Assembly (NCBI RefSeq): GCF_020379485.1
Contig: NC_063447.1
Coordinates: 57,959,452-58,023,451 of the forward strand
DNA: 64,000 nt
Direction: 5' to 3'
Origin: Brassica napus
Lineage: Eukaryota > Streptophyta > Magnoliopsida > Brassicales > Brassicaceae
In this document: positions 58,068 through 64,000 of the stretch, in pieces
Layout of the letters: the number at the start of each line of letters is the position of its first letter
How positions within the stretch are numbered: position 1 is the first letter of the stretch
Program-made: the position numbers and the translations under genes
Notes under the pieces: generated by a model
Told to the model about the DNA's origin: nothing
Seen by the model: only the letters and a program-made list of their open reading frames with translations
Databases searched by the model: none

Positions 58068-61000
58068 TGAACTATGTTCCATAATATAATCAAGAATCAT
58101 AACTGATGAAGCTGTTTTAACCCTTCAGGTTCTGTAAGTGTAACCCAAAAGGGTCTCGCTTAGAATCACTATTTTGGTCTTTGTATCTTCTTTAAATTTA
58201 GCAACGGACCCATCATAGGCATATAAATTCATATAATAAATGTATTAAATATCATTATCTTTTCCTTTCATTACTTTCAGAAAAGTGTGTAGCTTTTTCA
58301 ATATATCTTTCTTTTAAAATCGAGAGAAACAAAGAAGAAGAAGAATAAGAAACAAAGGTGTTTACTATTAAGAAAGACCAAAAATGTATGCATAAACCAA
58401 TATGCCACAAGGCAAGGATATACTAACCTTAACTTGATGATACATTATTTCACTCAATGTTAGATAGTGAACAGCTGAATCTCAAATCTAGCAAAGGGTA
58501 CAAAATCCATTTGCTATTCAGGGAATGCTGCATAAAATCCAAGATGGATCTATGAAAACACGTTACAGTAACTGGCATTATCCTATTACACTTCAACTTT
58601 GATGAATAGGTCTCTCTCTTTCATGAAGCATGCCACTGCATAGAAAGAAGAGAAAAGAAGAGCACCACCATTTACCTTACCTAGGAATCTTCAACAACAT
58701 TTATACAATATGATAAGAGAATCTTATATATATATAGTCCTCAAAGGTTAAATTAATGAAATGGTAAATGTAATTATTAATTTCTGAAGGAATGTACAAG
58801 AGATCTTCCTTTCATTCCCCAATCATATTTTCAGCCTTTACTTATTATAAATTTGAATACTTCTTCCAAAGGCCACTCATCAATCAACAAAATCTCTTAC
58901 ACTAACTGCCTCTGGCTCCTATTACAAAAATAAAGGGTCATTACTCAAAATTTAGTTAAAAGAAGAAGAAAAACAACAAAGGAAGATGGACATGATCCAA
59001 CAATTATTATCGAGGACAAGCAAAGATGTGAATTATACTATTATGATCAAGAAGAAAGAAACCTATCAAAATAAAGTCTTTAAATTTCCAGGTTTCATGA
59101 TATTACTCCAAGCCAAGGCGAAAACATCCAGTCTTGTGATACACGACCATGGTTAGGGTAAATCAGCTAAAGAGTTTTGGTAGTTTTATGAATTAGGTAT
59201 TCAATTTTCCTTTTACATTATGTTGTCTTCTTTTGTTGTATAGTTTATGATTGCTTTATTTTTGTTTTATTAATTAGATATTCATATTTTCATTTTACAT
59301 TAGTGTTTTTTTTACATTAGTTTGATGTAAAGATTTTTATTGATTAATAAAAACAAATTTTCAAGAATTAACTTTAAGTTTTAAGAGATTAAGATTAAAA
59401 TAAAACTTAGCCTATATATTTTCTCTCCTTCTAATGTTAACAAAGGTTCAAATCATCTTGGTATATTGAAAAGGTGCACAAATTCATGCTTCAGTAACGT
59501 TACCGAGGACATGTAGGACCAAAGAGGACAGTTTAGAGTCTAAAGGGTAAATACCAAGTGTAGTTTATGAGCTTAGACCAAAAGGCCATACAAAGAGAGA
59601 CAAAAATACATGAAGGCAAAAGCGTTTTGAAAAAGAAAAGAAAAGGAATCGAGATGGTTACTTCGGGCACACCCAATCGCAAACCCCTTTTAGCCTTTAA
59701 TCCAACCGATCAACTTTGTTTCCCTATCAAAAGCATTCATCCTCTATCACAAAAGGAAAAACACTTGCAGAGACCAATCCTTTAAAATAAAAGTATATGA
59801 CAGTTAGATGCGGATGCTTTAAACAGGCCAGCTCGCAGATGATTCTAGATCATTTACGAATTTTTTTTTTTATTAAGTGGAAACTTGGAAAGAGTTTGGG
59901 TTAGGTCTTATTTTTTTTTAAATCCAGGGCCAATCATTATTAATATCTGATGGCATGGCGTAAAGCATCGAACTAGGAACACAACAAAACTAACACTTTC
60001 GACTAAATCACTAACTCAGAGCACCAGTCAACAATATACTAAATAATTTTAAAATTGATAAAATCGACCCTTTTTTCGAATCGGTCGAATCGACTTGCTA
60101 AATATTTTGTTAATATAGCTGTCATAGTTTGAACAAGTGTTATGTAGAAAATTAGAAACCCCCACAATAACATGGCAAGAACCTGAAATCTTGGTAAAAC
60201 TACTAGTCTACTACAACTTGCAAAGTTTTTGCTTGTCCCATGTTAAGCTGAAACTGGTTCCAAATCTCTAAATAAGTTTGTGTGTTTGTGCATGACATTT
60301 CCGAGTGGTTGCTTTCAAATCAAACTCTTGTCCAGGAATTACATGGGAATGCAGGAAAGTTTGTATTGAGAAAACCCCCTAAGAAATTCTTTCTATCAAA
60401 GTAAAGCACATATATTTCATAAAAGTGAAACCACAGAAGAACAAAAAGAATAGTTTATGAAATAATTCTCCATTAGACGACCCAACTTTTTAAAATAAAG
60501 ATATAAAAATATAATTAAAGGATGAATGGAGAAAAGTTGTCCTAATTTTGACATGACACTCTTCTAAATTTAAGAGCAAAGAAACGTAATCTGTGACTTG
60601 AGGAATCGCCGCAGAAAATGCTGAAGCGAAAACTCCTACTATCGTTAGAGACCGACGACCGTTTTCTTTCTCATAGGGCTCAAACTCTTGTCCAGGATTT
60701 TTTTTTCTCAAAAAAAAAAAGAACGTAATCGGATTCCATCCGGGCCGGGCTGGAACTCTAGAGCTGGACTCTGCCTAACTTAAAATAAATGGGTTTTCTA
60801 ATCTAAGTATCAGTGCCAATATCCATTTGAAATATAACAAATGGGCTATTTATATTTCTGACGTAGTTTTTTTCTTGTATTTGTTTTTTCTTTTCTTTCA
60901 GAACTTCAAACAAATCATAGATTGCTTGGTTTGAACTTTGAATATCAAATGTTTGCTATCTTATATGAACAAATTGTAAAGTAAATGTGCCAGCTATTTC

Positions 61001-61365
61001 TATTAGATCTACTGAGATAGGCAGAATATCAAAAGTATTAGATCTGACCAAATCCTTTGGCAATACTAATTTTAATACACGAGTTTTCGAATCTCAATTG
61101 TGAATAGTGTAAGAGATTGATTTGTCGAAGCTGGTTCAGGATCATGATATATAGATTTACTATTTGGATATCGAGAATTAGTCTATTTCATATACTTTTT
61201 CCAGTATGTGCATTGTGTATAAATATGTGTGATCAACTTGTTATATATAACTTAACCGATGGTCTGAAGTTTAAACATAGGGGAATCCAATTGAGAGCTT
61301 CTTTCTTTTATTTTATTTTATTTGTCCCGATTTTGAGTTAATTAATAGTGCCAATATTTCCATTA
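58068..61365. other. Long intergenic tract
   Basis: No gene or RNA could be supported. An 18-bp direct repeat TCAAACTCTTGTCCAGGA occurs at 60320-60337 and 60680-60697. The last five bases (61361-61365, CATTA) should be the left target duplication of the next copia element. Confidence 0.45.
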
Positions 61366-61678
61366 TGTTATAAATCCATGATATGGATATGTGGATTGCC
61401 ATTAACCATCAAGGAGGTTTACATCCGTCCAGACTATCCGGTCCGTCTACACCCGTCTCCGGTTCGTCTCATCCGTCCAAGACTAGTCAAGATGAAGACT
61501 CATTCAACCGGAGCATTTATGAGCTTTGACCAAGTCTAGATATTTGTGGTCAATATGTAATAAATGTGTAGATACTCTCCTTTGTTGTAAACCCTTGGAA
61601 CCTCCACTATATATTGATAGTGAGAGCTAATGAGAAAGACACAACTTTCACAACAACACTTCTCTCATATTTCTAACA
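61366..61678 (+). repeat. 5' LTR of the right-edge copia element
   Basis: It begins TGTTATAAATCC and ends TTTCTAACA, with 5-bp inverted ends TGTTA/TAACA. Only one copy is in the window, so the limits rest on the termini and the adjacent primer site. Confidence 0.75.
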
Positions 61679-61692
61679 CGTTATCAGCACGA
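61679..61692 (+). promoter_or_regulatory. Primer-binding site complementary to a tRNA-Ile anticodon arm
   Basis: CGTTATCAGCACGA directly follows the LTR. It lacks the usual TGG start of sites pairing with a tRNA 3' end. It is the complement of UCGUGCU(N)AUAACG, the anticodon arm of plant cytosolic tRNA-Ile(AAU) as I recall it, with C opposite position 34, where the tRNA carries inosine. Priming by a tRNA fragment is known for Drosophila copia. The tRNA-Ile assignment is inferred. Confidence 0.55.
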
Positions 61693-63258
61693 TTGTGCTC
61701 TCCACCTGAGAAATCTCTCTCAGCCGGCGATCCCCTTTCCGGCCAGCTCCTCCGGTGCTCAGCCTTTGCTCCACCGGCGCTCAGCCTCCGCTCCACCAGG
61801 CCAGCTCTCTCTCTCCGCCGGAAAACTCCTCTCTCTCTCAAATTCCGGCCAACTCTCACGGTGGTCCTCTCAGATTCTTGTGGTGAAAAAGGTAAACAAA
61901 TCAAAACCTTGAAATCTAAAGAACACCATTATATCTGAAACAAATCTAGGATCTATATGAATCCATAACTTATAAACAATCTATGGATTTAAAATATTGA
62001 TCTTGTTTCTATGATCCATATGATCCATATGAAACTTGATTCTAAAAGTATCTTGAATCCATAAAACTTAAAATTCTCTAAAGGTTCTATGTTTCTCTAA
62101 AAATTATAAACTTATCAAAATACCTAAAGATCTACATGAATCTTGTTAATAAAAACTTATGAATCATAAAATTATTAGAGAAAGCTTAAACCTTATGATT
62201 CAATCCTTTTGTTTGGCCATTTTACCAGATGTGATAAACATAAGTGTATAATCTGGCCAAAACAAAATTCCATCAATCCCTTGCTGTGCCATTTTCGGCC
62301 AGATCTCCTAAAATCAGTCAACCCATCAATAAAATCGAAATTAAAATCATTCATTGCATATCCTTGACTATTAATATTTATTTTGTAACTATCAAAGTTT
62401 TAAAAACCTTTTATGATTTTTATAAATGCATAATCGATTTTATAAATGCTTGTTTGAATTTATTAAGTGCATATCTTTGACTGAAAATTATTTCTAAAAG
62501 TTTTATAAGCCATAGTCTTGTTTTAAAATTGATATGTCATAAGGTAGAATAAAATCTGGTTGAAATCATTTGATCATATTGTTAATTAAACCAACCATGA
62601 ACAGATTTTATATCATACTGAATTTTGATCACATAAGTTTGCTAGTTAAAATAAAACTTGATCTAGTTTCATCCTTGAACCTGATTCTATGATTAAATTA
62701 TGAACTGATCATTTGCATACCTGATAGTATCATTTAGTAAATCATTAGATCGAACTTGAATCATCCATGAACTGACCTTTGCATGCATCCAACTATCATA
62801 TTGTTAAAACTGGACATAGGTATCACATAATTGAAACCAAACATACATGTTCGCATAGCTTTAGCAATGATGATACTAGTGCGTCTGAAGTGGTTCATGT
62901 TGTTTGCATCTAAATGATTCACACTGTTTGCATATAGTTAGACAAAATCGGTTTCCATTTAAAATTTAGTACATTTGCTTTATTCAAAATTTATAAACCA
63001 AGTTTTAACCGATTTTGAAAATCTACTTTGGTTTACAAATATCTTGAACATTATAAAAGTTATTTGTCTTGTCCATGATGCATTTTAATCCATCCATATT
63101 GATTGACAAAAATTTTATCTTAATGCATATAAAATATTTTCTGAAAATAAAATGCATAATAAACCATCATTATTATAAATCATCAAACTCCTTGGCATAT
63201 AAATTCAAATCCTGAATTATATTATGAATCCTTACTCCTTTATGGATATTTGATTCAG
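61693..63258 (+). other. Long leader of the right-edge copia element
   Basis: The first 200 bp are GC-richer and CT-rich; the rest is AT-rich and non-coding. A plausible donor (GAAAAAG|GTAAAC, about 61891) and an acceptor (TTTGATTCAG at 63258, immediately before the gag ATG) suggest the leader is spliced out. Inferred from signals only. Confidence 0.4.
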
Positions 63259-64000
63259 ATGTCGAAAATCAACAACCTTGAATATGCTTCCCTCAATCTC
63301 TCCGGAGATAATTACCTCCAATGGGAGCTTGATACCAAAATCCTCTTAAGGTCCAGAAACCTTGGTGATACTATCACTGAAGGCACTGAGCCATCAGACA
63401 AGGATAATTACAAGGCACTTGTTGTCATTCGCCATCACCTTGCTGAAAGTCTCAAGGACCAGTATCTCACAATTGAGAATCCTCTGGAACTTTGGACAGA
63501 GTTGAAAACCAGATTTAATCATCAGAAAACTGTGATATTGCCAAAAGCCCTTTATGATTGGAGAAACCTGAGAATCCAAGACTATAAGTCTGTGGAAGAA
63601 TATAACTCGGCTTTGTTCAAAATAGTCTCAAAGTTGAAACTTTGTGGTGAGACTATTACTGATGCTGATATGTTGGAGAAAACATTCTCCACATTCCACA
63701 CCAGCAATGTTGTGCTTCAGCAACAGTACCGAGAGAAGGGTTTCTCCACTTATGCTGCCTTAATCTCTTGTTTGTTGCTAGCTGAGCAAAACAATGAGTT
63801 GCTCATGATGAACAGTGAGCTAAGGCCTCCTGGTGCTAAAGCATTGCCTGAGGCACATGCGGCCGTAGAGCCAAAGGATGAGACTCCAAGAGAGTCATAC
63901 CATGGTCGCATGAGAGGCCGTGGTAGATGGCAAGGTCGTAACCGTGGATTTCAACCACGTGGCCGTGGATTTCAACCACGAGACCATCTTGGTCGCAGCC
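63259..64000 (+). CDS. Copia gag, N-terminal part (open to window edge)
   Basis: The frame starts ATG at 63259 (MSKINNLEYASLNLSGDNYL) and stays open for at least 247 codons to the window edge. It has the UBN2-type gag fold seen in plant copia elements: W(E/T) motifs such as LQWELDTKILL, LWTELKTRF, YDWRNLRIQDYKSVEEY and EKTFSTFHTSNVVLQQQYR. A basic RGRGRW/RGFQPRG tail follows that usually precedes the zinc knuckle. Gag forms the virus-like particle that packages the RNA. No stop or shift is seen. The start is chosen because the gag motifs begin within the first 20 residues. Confidence 0.85.
   Translation, partial: MSKINNLEYASLNLSGDNYLQWELDTKILLRSRNLGDTITEGTEPSDKDNYKALVVIRHHLAESLKDQYLTIENPLELWTELKTRFNHQKTVILPKALYDWRNLRIQDYKSVEEYNSALFKIVSKLKLCGETITDADMLEKTFSTFHTSNVVLQQQYREKGFSTYAALISCLLLAEQNNELLMMNSELRPPGAKALPEAHAAVEPKDETPRESYHGRMRGRGRWQGRNRGFQPRGRGFQPRDHLGRS

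Larger units (their letters stand above)
61366..64000 (+). mobile_element. Copia retrotransposon, left part, cut by the window edge
   Basis: A 313-bp LTR (61366-61678, TGTTA...TAACA) is followed by a non-standard primer site, a leader of about 1.6 kb and the start of a gag frame that runs off the window. The rest of pol and the 3' LTR lie outside. The gag type and LTR termini point to Ty1/copia. Confidence 0.85.

Overview
The window looks like a stretch of a Brassicaceae nuclear chromosome (Brassica or a close relative). It is AT-rich, with spliced plant genes, tRNA-derived SINEs, Helitrons, hAT-, Stowaway- and Mutator-like short elements and copia LTR retrotransposons. Three protein genes are close relatives of Arabidopsis thaliana chromosome 2 neighbours: a BLH1-type BELL homeodomain gene (5873-8498, minus), an NHL12-type gene (36774-37394, plus) and the NHL10/YLS9 gene (51311-51994, plus). 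From memory, these lie near At2g35940, At2g35960 and At2g35980. The block therefore appears collinear but greatly expanded by transposable elements.

Layout. 305-3568: an LTR retrotransposon with two complete 1.5-kb LTRs but only 268 bp between them. 5873-8850: BLH1 with four coding exons, a 5'-UTR intron and a possible spliced upstream ORF. 9.1-28 kb: no convincing host gene, but two hAT-like elements (9921-10600, 22565-23256), a poly(A) retroposon with a 15-bp target duplication (11854-12727), two SINEs (17505-17799, 24768-24951) and one Helitron end. 28051-32745: a complete young Ty1/copia element on the minus strand with an uninterrupted gag-pol frame. 33-36 kb: a Helitron end, a decayed hAT-like element and a fold-back Mutator-like element with a telomere-repeat core. 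36.7-37.4 kb: NHL12. 39.3-41.6 kb: a palindromic cluster, a complete Helitron and two Stowaway-like MITEs. 42.9-49.2 kb: a PHT1 phosphate-transporter pseudogene joined directly to a 5'-truncated copia element with one in-frame stop and a 3' LTR. 50.4-50.9 kb: a BTB/POZ pseudogene. 51.3-52.0 kb: NHL10 with W-box and TGACG promoter motifs. 53.9-58.1 kb: an SMXL3-like gene lacking its central region, between two related minus-strand Helitrons. 61366 to the end: the left part of another copia element (LTR, primer site, long leader, start of gag), cut by the window edge.

The host genes do not form an operon-like unit. BLH1 is a transcription factor, the two NHL genes are a tandem-derived membrane LEA2-type pair, and the SMXL3-like gene is a putative TOPLESS-recruiting repressor. 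The most striking non-genic signal is recurrent: at least 15 places carry a 9-20 bp direct repeat flanking a short insert, usually A- or T-rich. This resembles insertion of little more than a retroposon tail. A second notable point is that the primer-binding site of the right-edge copia element matches a tRNA-Ile anticodon arm with a C opposite the inosine position. All homology statements come from memory of protein families. No database search was run.
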